The translations under genes were made by a program, and so were the position numbers. The notes below the pieces were generated by a model. The model was not told the origin of the DNA and ran no database searches. It saw only the letters and a list, made by a program, of their open reading frames with translations. Positions 16,832-26,564 of a stretch of DNA of 36,956 bases are shown here, piece after piece. This stretch comes from Amaricoccus sp. (lineage in GTDB: Bacteria; Pseudomonadota; Alphaproteobacteria; Rhodobacterales; Rhodobacteraceae): NCBI RefSeq assembly GCF_017993425.1, contig NZ_JAGOMQ010000036.1:1-36956 (forward strand), written 5' to 3'. Every line of letters begins with the position of its first letter. The stretch's first letter is position 1.

Positions 16832-18132
16832 CACAGCGCCCCCGCCAGGCCTGAGAGCCGCCCGGTGTCCCCGGCGAGGTCGAGGCAGGTGTACCGCTCC
16901 CGAATCTCGCGCGCCCTGAGCAAGGCCCGCTCGTAGAACCCTCGCGTGAGATGGATCGCCTCCGGCGCCACATCCGCCCCGGCCGCCCGCAGCACGCTCT
17001 CCAGATGCCGCGACGGCAGCAGCACCGCCGCCACCTTCTCGCGAATGTCGTCCCACCGCTCGGCTGCCCGCGCATTCAGCGCCTCCGCCCGACCCGCGTC
17101 GAGCCGCTTCTGCCGGTAGGCCGCCCAGCACGACGCCCCGAGCTCCGCGCCGTAGCGCCCGACGAACTCCGCCTCCGTCGCCGCGTCCGCCTTGAACCGC
17201 GGCCGTTCCTCCAGCATCCGCTCCTGCAACCGCGCCACCGACAGCGTGGTGACGCCGACCTGCTCGCCGTGGAAGACCAGCGGCCGGTCATGGTCGGCGA
17301 ACATGTCGATGAAATGGCTGACCAGGTGCTCCCCCTGGCTCGCCGGCTGGCTGTTGCCGACGATCGCCGTCCCGAACCCGGCGAGCAGCAGCGTGCTCAC
17401 CAGCCGCTCGACGATCTCCGGATCGCCCCGCATCAGCGCCGCCGCCCCGTCGAACAGCGGCCCCTCGTCCTCGGCGAGCAGGTCGAACGGCAGCGCGCGA
17501 TAGGGCGTGTCGAGGAGCAGATGCGCCATCAGCCAGTCAGCCTGCGCCGTCGTCCGGCACAGGCTGTCGCCGAGCCCGGCACGGAGCAGCCGCGCCGGCG
17601 CCGCCCCGAGGACGCGCAAATCGAAGAACGCCCCCGCCGGCGCCTGCGCCGGCAGCGACAGCTTGTGCCCATGCACGGTGATCGCCGCGTTCAGCGACAC
17701 GAAGCCATTCATCGACGGCGCCGTCGCAAAGACCGCATAAGGCTTGCCGTCGAGCGCGCTCGCATATTTGCCGATGTCGTTGATCGTCCCCGACCCGACC
17801 GCGATCAGCGCGTCGTCCCCCGCCGTCGCCGCCCGGACCCGCGCCACCGCCGCGTCGTCGGGATGGACGCCGGCCTCGAGCACCACCGATCGGACCTCGT
17901 GCGCCCCCGCGATCGCCCGCTCGACCCGCGCCCCCAGCACCTCGTGCGTCGTCGGGTCGGACACCACCGCCACCCGCCGCCCGAAGCCGAGCCCGCGGAC
18001 CAGCTCCGCCTCCATGCCGTCGAGCGAGCGCTCGATCGCCAGCGACCGGGTCGCGACGCCGATCCTCTCCCCGGTCTCGCGGTCCACATACGTCCCGCGC
18101 AGCAGCGCGTCGATCTTCCCGCCAAGCGCCAT
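16831..18132 (-). CDS. sn-glycerol-1-phosphate dehydrogenase (AraM/EgsA family)
   Basis: 433 aa from ATG at 18132 (a GTG one codon earlier is too close to the GGAGGG ribosome site). Family marks: VAVVSDPTTHEVLG, the NAD-binding AVGSGTINDIGKYASALDGKPYAVFATAPSMNGF stretch (shown in part), LGDSLC as a metal-ligand region, NSQPASQGEHLVSHF and VFHGEQVGVTT with the metal-binding histidines. The enzyme interconverts dihydroxyacetone phosphate and sn-glycerol 1-phosphate with NAD(P)H and a divalent metal. In bacteria it is uncommon; here it sits with a FucA-type aldolase, which yields DHAP, and a TIM barrel. An operator lies 25 bp upstream. Confidence 0.85.
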   Translation of the reverse strand: MALGGKIDALLRGTYVDRETGERIGVATRSLAIERSLDGMEAELVRGLGFGRRVAVVSDPTTHEVLGARVERAIAGAHEVRSVVLEAGVHPDDAAVARVRAATAGDDALIAVGSGTINDIGKYASALDGKPYAVFATAPSMNGFVSLNAAITVHGHKLSLPAQAPAGAFFDLRVLGAAPARLLRAGLGDSLCRTTAQADWLMAHLLLDTPYRALPFDLLAEDEGPLFDGAAALMRGDPEIVERLVSTLLLAGFGTAIVGNSQPASQGEHLVSHFIDMFADHDRPLVFHGEQVGVTTLSVARLQERMLEERPRFKADAATEAEFVGRYGAELGASCWAAYRQKRLDAGRAEALNARAAERWDDIREKVAAVLLPSRHLESVLRAAGADVAPEAIHLTRGFYERALLRAREIRERYTCLDLAGDTGRLSGLAGAL

Positions 18133-18156
18133 CACAGCCCTCCGACCCGCCGGGGA

Positions 18157-18172
18157 TGTTGTGTCTCCAACA
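18157..18172. promoter_or_regulatory. Putative operator TGTTG-N6-CAACA upstream of G1P dehydrogenase
   Basis: TGTTGTGTCTCCAACA is a perfect 5-bp inverted repeat with a 6-bp centre. The same arrangement occurs at 19696-19711 in front of the aldolase gene, so both are likely sites for the DeoR regulator encoded between them. Confidence 0.55.
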
Positions 18173-18261
18173 CCCGATACGACGATCCACCCGCCCCGGC
18201 CCGCGTCGGCCGCATCGCATTTGCCTGGCGTCCGCTTGCGCGCATCGGTCCGCCCGCCTCC

Positions 18262-19041
18262 TCAATCCGCCGCGACGTGCAACGCCGGCCCCGCCCGGCC
18301 CGCCTCGAACCCCGGCGGATCGGCCGCGTCCGTCACCAGATGGGTGAACTCCGCGAGCCCCGCGATCCGCTCGAACTGCACCACCCCGAACTTGCCCCGG
18401 TCGGCGATCAGCAGGCTGGCCGAGGCCTGCGCCATCATCGCCCGCTTCACCGCCACCGCCTCGGAATTGGCGTCCGACGCCGCGCCGTCGGCGACGCCCC
18501 CGGCGCTCGTCACCGCCGCGTCGGCGCGGAAGCGCCCGAGGAAGTCCACCGTGTGCTGCCCGAAGACCGCGTTCTCCCGCGGGTCGAAATCCCCCGGGGC
18601 CAGCATGACCCGGATCGCCGGGTTGGCCCCGAGCAGCGCCGCGTGGCGCAGGCTGTTGGTGATCGCCGTCAGCCGCACCCGCCCACCGCGCGGCACGGCC
18701 GCCGCCAGCGCCTCGCAGACATGCGCCGCCGTCGATCCGGCGTCGACCATCACGATCGCGCACCCCGCGAGCAGCCCGACCGCCACCCGCGCCATCCGCC
18801 GCCGCCCGTCGGGGTTGACCAGCTCGCGCTCGCTCAGCCCCGGCTCGGCGTTCATCGGCGAGGCGACGGCGCCCCCATAGGTGCGCGCCAGCAACCCGCG
18901 CGACGCCAGATCGTCGATGTCGCGCCGGATCGTCTCCTTGGTCACCGCGAAGCGGTCGGCGAGGCTCCCGAGCCGGATGCTCGGGTTCGCGCGGAACTGC
19001 TCGAGGATCCGCTCCTGCCGCGCCGTCTTGGCCAGCGTCAT
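18262..19041 (-). CDS. DeoR/GlpR-family transcriptional regulator
   Basis: 259 aa from ATG at 19041, overlapping the aldolase stop (ATGA). N-terminal DeoR HTH (RQERILEQFRANPSIRLGSL followed by ADRFAVTKETIRRDIDDLASRGLLARTYGGAV) and the DeoRC sensor domain with MVDAGSTAAHV, ITNSLRHA, TSAGGVADGA and LIADRGKFG. It is presumably the repressor of this aldolase/G1P dehydrogenase cluster through TGTTG-N6-CAACA sites at 18157 and 19696, and responds to a phosphorylated intermediate. It is translated from the aldolase message, so repression would also lower its own level. Confidence 0.88.
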   Translation of the reverse strand: MTLAKTARQERILEQFRANPSIRLGSLADRFAVTKETIRRDIDDLASRGLLARTYGGAVASPMNAEPGLSERELVNPDGRRRMARVAVGLLAGCAIVMVDAGSTAAHVCEALAAAVPRGGRVRLTAITNSLRHAALLGANPAIRVMLAPGDFDPRENAVFGQHTVDFLGRFRADAAVTSAGGVADGAASDANSEAVAVKRAMMAQASASLLIADRGKFGVVQFERIAGLAEFTHLVTDAADPPGFEAGRAGPALHVAAD

Positions 19042-19682
19042 CCGCGGCCCTGCCCGTAGCTCTCGAAGCGCCGCTGCGTAGCGACGATCTGCGCGTCCGT
19101 CAGCACGTTCGGGCCGCCGATCAGCAGCGCGTTGAAGTATTGCCGCGCCAGCGTCTCCACCTCCACCGCCAGCCACAGCGCCTTCCGCAGGTCCGGCCCG
19201 GTCGCGATCATCCCGTGGTTCGCCAGCAGGCAGGCCGCCCGCTCCCTCAGCGCCTCCACCACGAGGTCCGCAAGCTCGCGCGTCCCGAAGGTCACGTAGG
19301 GCACGCAGGGAATGTCCGGGCCGCCGGCCGCCGCCACCATGTAGTGGACCGCCGGGATGCCCATCCCGCGGATCGCCAGCGTGGTGCAATAGATCGCGTG
19401 GGTATGCACCACCGACCCCACCTCGGGCTTGCGCTCGATGATCGCGGCATGGAACCGCCATTCGGATGACGGTTTCACGTCACCCTGGTAGCTGCCGTCA
19501 TACCGGAGGAACACGACGTCATGCGCCGTCATCCCGGCATAGTCGACGCCCGACGGAGAGATCAGCAGCCCGTCCCGCCAGCGCACCGAGATATTGCCGG
19601 AGGTCCCCTGGTTGATCCCGAGCGCATTCATCCGCCGGCACGCCTCGACGATCGAATTCCTTGCCGCCCACTCCCCGCCCAT
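19038..19682 (-). CDS. Class II aldolase/adducin family protein, L-fuculose-phosphate aldolase-like
   Basis: 214 aa from ATG at 19682 (MGGEWAARNSIVEACRRMNA), which has a GAGG six bases upstream. A longer start at 19712 would place the first codon on the operator at 19696-19711, so I prefer the shorter form. Family marks: LGINQGTSGNISVR, LISPSGVDYAGM, SSEWRFHAAI with the catalytic glutamate region, VVHTHAIYCTTLA supplying zinc-ligand histidines, and LLANHGMIATG. FucA-type aldolases split a ketose 1-phosphate into DHAP and an aldehyde, which would feed the neighbouring G1P dehydrogenase. It is the first gene of the leftward operon and overlaps the regulator by 4 bp. Confidence 0.85.
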   Translation of the reverse strand: MGGEWAARNSIVEACRRMNALGINQGTSGNISVRWRDGLLISPSGVDYAGMTAHDVVFLRYDGSYQGDVKPSSEWRFHAAIIERKPEVGSVVHTHAIYCTTLAIRGMGIPAVHYMVAAAGGPDIPCVPYVTFGTRELADLVVEALRERAACLLANHGMIATGPDLRKALWLAVEVETLARQYFNALLIGGPNVLTDAQIVATQRRFESYGQGRG

Positions 19683-19695
19683 GCCCGCCCTCGGA

Positions 19696-19711
19696 TGTTG
19701 CATTGACAACA
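19696..19711. promoter_or_regulatory. Putative operator TGTTG-N6-CAACA between aldolase and HAD genes
   Basis: TGTTGCATTGACAACA is a perfect inverted repeat lying in the 74-bp region between the divergent aldolase and HAD genes. On the plus strand it contains TTGACA (19703-19708), a perfect -35 hexamer for the HAD gene, so binding could repress both directions. The matching -10 is weak. Confidence 0.5.
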
Positions 19712-19756
19712 TTCAGCCTATGCCATCTTCTGATCTGCAACAATCCCCGATCTGCG

Positions 19757-20677
19757 ATGCCCGCCATGGACGCCCCCGACCTGACCCCCGCCGAGGCCTT
19801 CGCCGCCTACGAATCCGTCCGGTCCCGCCTTCCCGCGCCGCCGCCGGTCGCGGGCGCGTGCCGGGCGGCGGCGAGCCTCGATGCGCTGGCGGGGCAGTTC
19901 GACGTGTTCCTGCTCGACGCCTTCGGGGTGCTCAACATCGGGGAGACCGCGATTCCCGGGGTCGTCGAGCGGCTGCGCGGGCTGCGCGCCTCGGGCAAGC
20001 GGATGATCGTGCTGACGAACGCGGCGAGCTTCCCGACGGGGGAGCTGGTCGCGAAGTATCGCCGGCTCGGCTACGATTTCGCGGCCGACGAGGTGATCTC
20101 CAGCCGCGACGCGCTGCGGGCGGCGCTGGCGGGGCAGGCGGCGCGGCGCTGGGGAGTGATGATCCCCGAAGGCGCGAGCCTCGCCGACATTCCGGGCAAG
20201 GCGCTGCTCCCGCTCGGCGACGACGCCGCGCCCTACGCCGAGGCCGAGGGCTTCCTCCTGCTCGGCAGCGGCGGCTGGACGCTGGCGCGGCAGGCCCGGC
20301 TCGAGGCGGCGCTGGCGCGGGACCCTCGGCCGGTGCTGGTCGGCAACCCGGACATCGTGGCGCCACGCGAGGCGGGCTTCACCATCGAGCCGGGCCGGTT
20401 CGCGCATCTCTGCGCCGACCGGACGCCGGTCGTGCCGAGGTTCTACGGCAAGCCGTTTCCGGATGTCTACGCGATGGCCTTCGAGCGGCTCGGGCAGGTC
20501 GACCGGAGCCGGGTGGTGATGGTGGGCGACAGCCTCCACACGGACGTGCTGGGGGCGCGGGTGGCCGGGGTGGCGGCCGCGCTGGTCACCGGCTGGGGCT
20601 TCTGGAGCGGCGTGGATCCGGGCCCGGCGATCCGGGCGTCGAGGCTCGCGCCGGACTTCTTGCTGGAGCGGCCCTGA
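19757..20677 (+). CDS. HAD superfamily class IIA hydrolase (TIGR01459-like)
   Basis: 306 aa from ATG at 19757; a second ATG lies three codons on. Motif I is D54-A-F-G-V with the second aspartate missing, motif II LTNAA at 86-90, motif III RFYGKPFPDVY, and motif IV VMVGDSLHTD. It is paralogous in type to the HAD at 2299-3132. It is divergent from the aldolase operon and shares an operator region with it, so it probably dephosphorylates an intermediate of that pathway or removes a toxic phosphate ester. The substrate is unknown. Confidence 0.75.
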   Translation: MPAMDAPDLTPAEAFAAYESVRSRLPAPPPVAGACRAAASLDALAGQFDVFLLDAFGVLNIGETAIPGVVERLRGLRASGKRMIVLTNAASFPTGELVAKYRRLGYDFAADEVISSRDALRAALAGQAARRWGVMIPEGASLADIPGKALLPLGDDAAPYAEAEGFLLLGSGGWTLARQARLEAALARDPRPVLVGNPDIVAPREAGFTIEPGRFAHLCADRTPVVPRFYGKPFPDVYAMAFERLGQVDRSRVVMVGDSLHTDVLGARVAGVAAALVTGWGFWSGVDPGPAIRASRLAPDFLLERP

Positions 20678-20760
20678 AGGCTTCGCACACGTTGATGCCA
20701 ATCATCAGATTGATTTCGATAGATAAACCCGAAACTCCGAGTTAACGGCGCCGGACCCGT

Positions 20761-21375
20761 TCAGGAGGTCAGGGCGGCGTAGGCGCGCAGCGCGGATTCG
20801 GGCCCGTCGGGGTGGTCCCAGATCTCGGCGCCGAGGGCGAGGAAGTCGGCGACCGGCGCCAGCGTGGCGGCGAGCGGGAGGGTGAGGCCGCCTTCGGCGA
20901 CGACGGGGGTCTCGATCATCTCGGACCACCACTCGAAGAGCTCGAAGGGCGCGGTCACCCCGTCGCCGAGGACGCCGGCCTCGACCGGGCCGAAGGCGAC
21001 GTAGTCGGCGCCGATCTCGGCCGCGGTCATGCCGTCGTGGCGCGAGGCGCGGGCGTGCGCCCCCACGATCCCGTTCGCCCCCAGCGCCTCCCGCGCCGCG
21101 CGCACCCGCCGGGGGCCGTCGGCGAGGTGGACCCCGTCGAGCCCCAGCCGCGCCGCCAGGCGGTAATGCTCCGCGACCACCAGCGGCACGTCGCGGGCGT
21201 GGCAGACCGCGCGCAGCGCGTCGGCCGCGCGGGTCAGCTCGTCCTCGGAGGCCGTGGCGAGCGACAGGCGCACGCAGGCGACCTCGACCGCGTCGAGCAG
21301 CCTTGCGAGCAGCTCGCCGAACGGCTCCAGCGTCAGGATCGGCGGCGTGACCAGGTAGAGCCGCGGCTCGGCCAT
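20761..21375 (-). CDS. ThiE/TenI-like TIM-barrel protein (thiamine phosphate synthase family)
   Basis: 204 aa. The overall order matches ThiE (LYLVTPP at 6-12, LGLDGVHLADGP, GADYVAFGPV, VVAEGGL). However, the residues that define active thiamine phosphate synthase are replaced: the QLR-x-K region reads VRLSLA, the FINDx block reads VVAEHY, HLGQxD reads HLADGP, and the TxTK loop reads GDGVTAP. The protein may therefore be a non-canonical paralogue. It follows enolase by 13 bp on the same strand and is probably co-transcribed with it. No other thiamine genes are in the window. Confidence 0.65.
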   Translation of the reverse strand: MAEPRLYLVTPPILTLEPFGELLARLLDAVEVACVRLSLATASEDELTRAADALRAVCHARDVPLVVAEHYRLAARLGLDGVHLADGPRRVRAAREALGANGIVGAHARASRHDGMTAAEIGADYVAFGPVEAGVLGDGVTAPFELFEWWSEMIETPVVAEGGLTLPLAATLAPVADFLALGAEIWDHPDGPESALRAYAALTS

Positions 21376-21388
21376 GGGCGGGCCGCGC

Positions 21389-24122
<2,734 letters not shown>

Positions 24123-24133
24123 GCGGGAGAACG

Positions 24134-24146
24134 TCCCACAGTGGGA
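24134..24146. promoter_or_regulatory. 13-bp palindrome upstream of rhaK
   Basis: TCCCACAGTGGGA is a perfect palindrome 12 bp before the rhaK start, between rhaQ and rhaK. It may be an operator or part of an mRNA hairpin that would reach the ribosome site; its role is unknown. Confidence 0.35.
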
Positions 24147-24206
24147 TGCGAGCCAAGTCTCTGGGATGGCTTGATAAAAGAGTTAACGGGGCAGTTATCC
24201 ACAGGC

Positions 24207-25208
24207 TCAGGCCCGGCGACGGGGCAGGCGCGCGGCGAGGCGGGGCAGCGCGATCACCGCGATGAGCAGGAGGCCGATGAAGATCGACATGACGATGCCC
24301 GGCACGTTGAGGAGGCCGAAGCCGAAGGTGACCATGCCGAGGACGAGGGCGGCGATGACGACGCCGGGGATCGAGCCCGCGCCCCCGAGGATCGAGACGC
24401 CGCCGAGGACGACCATGGTGACGATCTCGAGCTCCCAGCCGAAGGCGATCGAGGGCCGGGTCGAGCCGAGGCGGGAGGTGAGGCAGACGGCGGCGACGCC
24501 GGACATCAGGCCGGTCATCAGGAAGAGCAGGAACTTCACGCGGGGGACGCGGACGCCGGAGAAGAGCGCGGCGGTCGGGTTGTTGCCGATGGCGTAGATG
24601 GTGCGGCCGAAGGAGGTGGCGTGGAGGAGGACGGCGAAGGCGAGCGCCAGGGCGGCGAAGAGCGTGAGCTCGAAGGAGAGCACCCACCAGACGTAGCCCT
24701 GGCCGAAGAAGGCGAAGGCGGGCGGGTAGCCGGTATAGGCCTGGTCGCCGAGGACGATGTAGGCGACGCCGCGGAAGAGGCTCATCGTGCCGATGGTCAC
24801 CACGATGGAGGGCAGGCCCATGCGGGTGACGAGGGTTCCGTTGACGGCGCCGCAGGCGAGGCCGGTGGCGAGCCCGATCAGGACGAGGCCGGGGGTGGGG
24901 ACGCCGGCCTGGGCGGCGGCGCCCATGGCGGTGGAGGCGAGCGCGATGATGGCGGCGACGGAGAGGTCGATCTCGCCGGCGATGACGAGGAGCGCCATGG
25001 GGAAGGCGATCATCGCCTTCTCGGTGAAGTTGAAGGTCGCGTCGGAGAGGTTCCAAGCGTTGAGGAAATAGGGCGAGGCGAGGCTGTTGGCGACGAAGAC
25101 CGCGAGGGCGACGGCGAGGAGCAGCGCCTCCCACGAGCGGACGGCGCGCCAGGCGCGGGAATGCAGGCGGTCGGGGATGAGGCGCGGGGCGTCGGGGGCG
25201 GCGGTCAT
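24207..25208 (-). CDS. rhaQ: Rhamnose ABC transporter permease RhaQ
   Basis: 333 aa from ATG at 25208, which overlaps the end of bridge mini-ORF 3 (ATGA). A BPD_transp_2 (ribose/xylose-type) permease with 8-10 membrane segments, e.g. LLLAVALAVFVANSLASPYF near the N-terminus, GEIDLSVAAIIALAS, NGTLVTRMGLPSIVVTIGTM, YAIGNNPTAALFSGVRV and VVLGGVSILGGAGSIPGVVI. It forms the membrane channel with RhaP. Position and order (rhaRSTPQ-K) identify it within the rhizobial-type locus. Confidence 0.88.
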   Translation of the reverse strand: MTAAPDAPRLIPDRLHSRAWRAVRSWEALLLAVALAVFVANSLASPYFLNAWNLSDATFNFTEKAMIAFPMALLVIAGEIDLSVAAIIALASTAMGAAAQAGVPTPGLVLIGLATGLACGAVNGTLVTRMGLPSIVVTIGTMSLFRGVAYIVLGDQAYTGYPPAFAFFGQGYVWWVLSFELTLFAALALAFAVLLHATSFGRTIYAIGNNPTAALFSGVRVPRVKFLLFLMTGLMSGVAAVCLTSRLGSTRPSIAFGWELEIVTMVVLGGVSILGGAGSIPGVVIAALVLGMVTFGFGLLNVPGIVMSIFIGLLLIAVIALPRLAARLPRRRA

Positions 25209-25342
25209 CGGGGCCTCCGGGCTGGGATGCGGGAAGGGATGCGGGCGGGCCGCGCCGGGCGCGGCGGACGGGCGGTCGGCGTGGGGGCGAAGGCGCCCGC
25301 GGTGCTGTTGCGTGCCCCCGGGACGGGGGGAGGCGGGGTCAT
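25205..25342 (-). CDS. Bridge mini-ORF 3 between rhaP and rhaQ (45 codons)
   Basis: ATG at 25342 overlaps the rhaP stop (ATGA), and its TGA (25207-25205) overlaps the rhaQ ATG, so the 130-bp gap is completely bridged in one frame. The peptide is rich in proline, arginine and alanine (MTPPPPVPGARNSTAGAF at the start, RIPSRIPARRPR at the end) and has no visible domain. It does not clearly copy either neighbour's terminus. GGTCAT flanks both ends (25203-25208 and 25337-25342). Low-complexity composition makes a functional peptide doubtful; translational coupling is the more plausible role. Confidence 0.35.
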   Translation of the reverse strand: MTPPPPVPGARNSTAGAFAPTPTARPPRPARPARIPSRIPARRPR

Positions 25343-26319
25343 GCCGCGGCTTCCGCGGACTTGAGGATCACCCGGCCCTTGCGGCGCTCGGCGCGGGCGT
25401 TGACGGCGACGGCGACGATGATCGCGGCGCCGGAGATGGCGAGCTGCCAGAAGGGCGAGATGTTGACGACGGGCAGCGCGTTCTTGATGACGCCGAGGAA
25501 GAGCGCGCCCATCACCGCGCCGGCGACCGAGCCGACGCCGCCGGCGATGGAGACGCCGCCGATGACGCAGGCGGCGATGACGTCGAGCTCGAAGCCCGCC
25601 GCGATGTCGACATAGGCGACGGCGTAGCGGGCGACCCAGAGGTAGCCGCAGAGGCCGCCGAGGGCGCCGGAGAGCACGAAGGCGGCGAAGCGGGTGCGGC
25701 CGACGTCGATGCCGGCATAGGCGGCGGCGTGGGGGTTGCCGCCGACGGCGTAGAAGGCGCGGCCGAGCGCGGTGCGGGTGACGAGGAGCCAGACCGCGAC
25801 GACGACGAGGACGGCGATCCACGAGAGGAGCGGCAGGCCGAGGAGGAGCGTGCGGGGCAGCGCCTTGAAGGCCGGGCTCATCTCGTGGGCGTTGATCCAC
25901 TCGCCGCCGGAGAGGACGAAGATCAGCCCGCGGTAGATGGTGAGCGTGCCGAGGGTGACGACGATGGGCGGGATCTCCAGCCGCCAGACGAGGAGGCCGT
26001 TGACCGCCCCGAGGGCGGCGCCGAGGACGAGGGCGAGCGCGAGGAGCCCGAGGACCGGCGCGCCGGGGAAGGCCTGGTTCAGCATGGCGACGACCATGCC
26101 GGTCAGCGCGAGGTTGGCGGCGACGGAGAGGTCGATGCACTTGGTCAGGATCACCGCCATCTGGCCGAGGGCGAGCACGATAAGGATCGACGTGTCGTTG
26201 AACACGTTGGCGAGGTTCGCCGGCCGCGCGAAGGCGGGGAAGCGGGTGGAGATGAGCAGGATCAGCGCCAGGATGGCGCCGGCGAGCAGGATCTCGCGGG
26301 ACTTGAGGGCGCGGTCCAT
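25339..26319 (-). CDS. rhaP: Rhamnose ABC transporter permease RhaP
   Basis: 326 aa from ATG at 26319 (MDRALKSREILLAGAILALI). The frame is open further upstream through the repeat, but that part is not protein-like. BPD_transp_2 family: CIDLSVAANLALTGMVVAML, NGLLVWRLEIPPIVVTLGTL, YAVGGNPHAAAYAGIDVGR, VIGGVSIAGGVGSVAGAVMG. It partners RhaQ. The start codon is overlapped by the stop of bridge mini-ORF 4 (TGATG). Confidence 0.88.
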   Translation of the reverse strand: MDRALKSREILLAGAILALILLISTRFPAFARPANLANVFNDTSILIVLALGQMAVILTKCIDLSVAANLALTGMVVAMLNQAFPGAPVLGLLALALVLGAALGAVNGLLVWRLEIPPIVVTLGTLTIYRGLIFVLSGGEWINAHEMSPAFKALPRTLLLGLPLLSWIAVLVVVAVWLLVTRTALGRAFYAVGGNPHAAAYAGIDVGRTRFAAFVLSGALGGLCGYLWVARYAVAYVDIAAGFELDVIAACVIGGVSIAGGVGSVAGAVMGALFLGVIKNALPVVNISPFWQLAISGAAIIVAVAVNARAERRKGRVILKSAEAAA

Positions 26320-26564
26320 CAGGCGGGCCTTTGGGTGAGCGGAAGGAGACGGAAGGCTTGGGGGTCGTTGGCCGGACGGCCGGGCCGTGGGGCTCTTCGC
26401 CCTGCGAAAGCGACGCATTGCGTCGCGCAGGGCGTCGCCCCGGAGCGCGTTGGCGCGGAGGGGCGAGGGGCGCCGAGCTGTCCCGTTGCGCGCCAATCCG
26501 CGCGCGCCTGCCTGGGCTGGCGCGGTAACGCGCCTGCCAAGGGGCAGGCAGGCGCGCGCCCCAT
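26319..26564 (-). CDS. Bridge mini-ORF 4 between rhaT and rhaP (81 codons, through an interspersed repeat)
   Basis: ATG at 26564 shares its A with the rhaT TGA (TGATG), and its TGA (26321-26319) shares its A with the rhaP ATG. The frame runs without a stop through the palindromic repeat copy B and a large hairpin. The peptide begins MGRAPACPLAGALPRQPRQA and ends RLLPLTQRPA; it has no recognisable domain. CCATCA occurs at both ends (26316-26321 and 26561-26566), but most of that hexamer is dictated by the start/stop overlap. Confidence 0.35.
   Translation of the reverse strand: MGRAPACPLAGALPRQPRQARADWRATGQLGAPRPSAPTRSGATPCATQCVAFAGRRAPRPGRPANDPQAFRLLPLTQRPA
26404..26500 (+). repeat. Interspersed palindromic repeat, copy B
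   Basis: Reads GAAAGCGACGCATTGCGTCG, GGAGCGCGTTGGCGCGGAGG and GGCGAGGGGCGCCGA in order, matching copy A (643-728, opposite strand) at most positions and sharing the central GGAGCGCGTTGGCGCGGA with copy C near 36607. It lies within the rhaT-rhaP gap. Confidence 0.75.
26501..26558. repeat. Large hairpin in the rhaT-rhaP gap
   Basis: CGCGCGCCTGCCTG (26501-26514) and CAGGCAGGCGCGCG (26545-26558) are perfect 14-bp complements. The loop contains a second hairpin, GGCGCG-GTAA-CGCGCC. It stands directly after the rhaT stop region in the mRNA and could stabilise the upstream rhaRST part or attenuate the permease part. There is no U-run. Confidence 0.6.

Noticed and set aside
13778-16936. 1052-codon open frame on the plus strand
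   Set aside because: Runs across the GlpK-like gene, antisense to the XylB-like kinase and TIM-barrel gene; Arg/Pro-rich without any domain.
24195-24203. Perfect DnaA box TTATCCACA near rhaK
   Set aside because: Single copy with no further boxes, no AT-rich unwinding region and no replication genes; it lies in a 84-bp operon gap.
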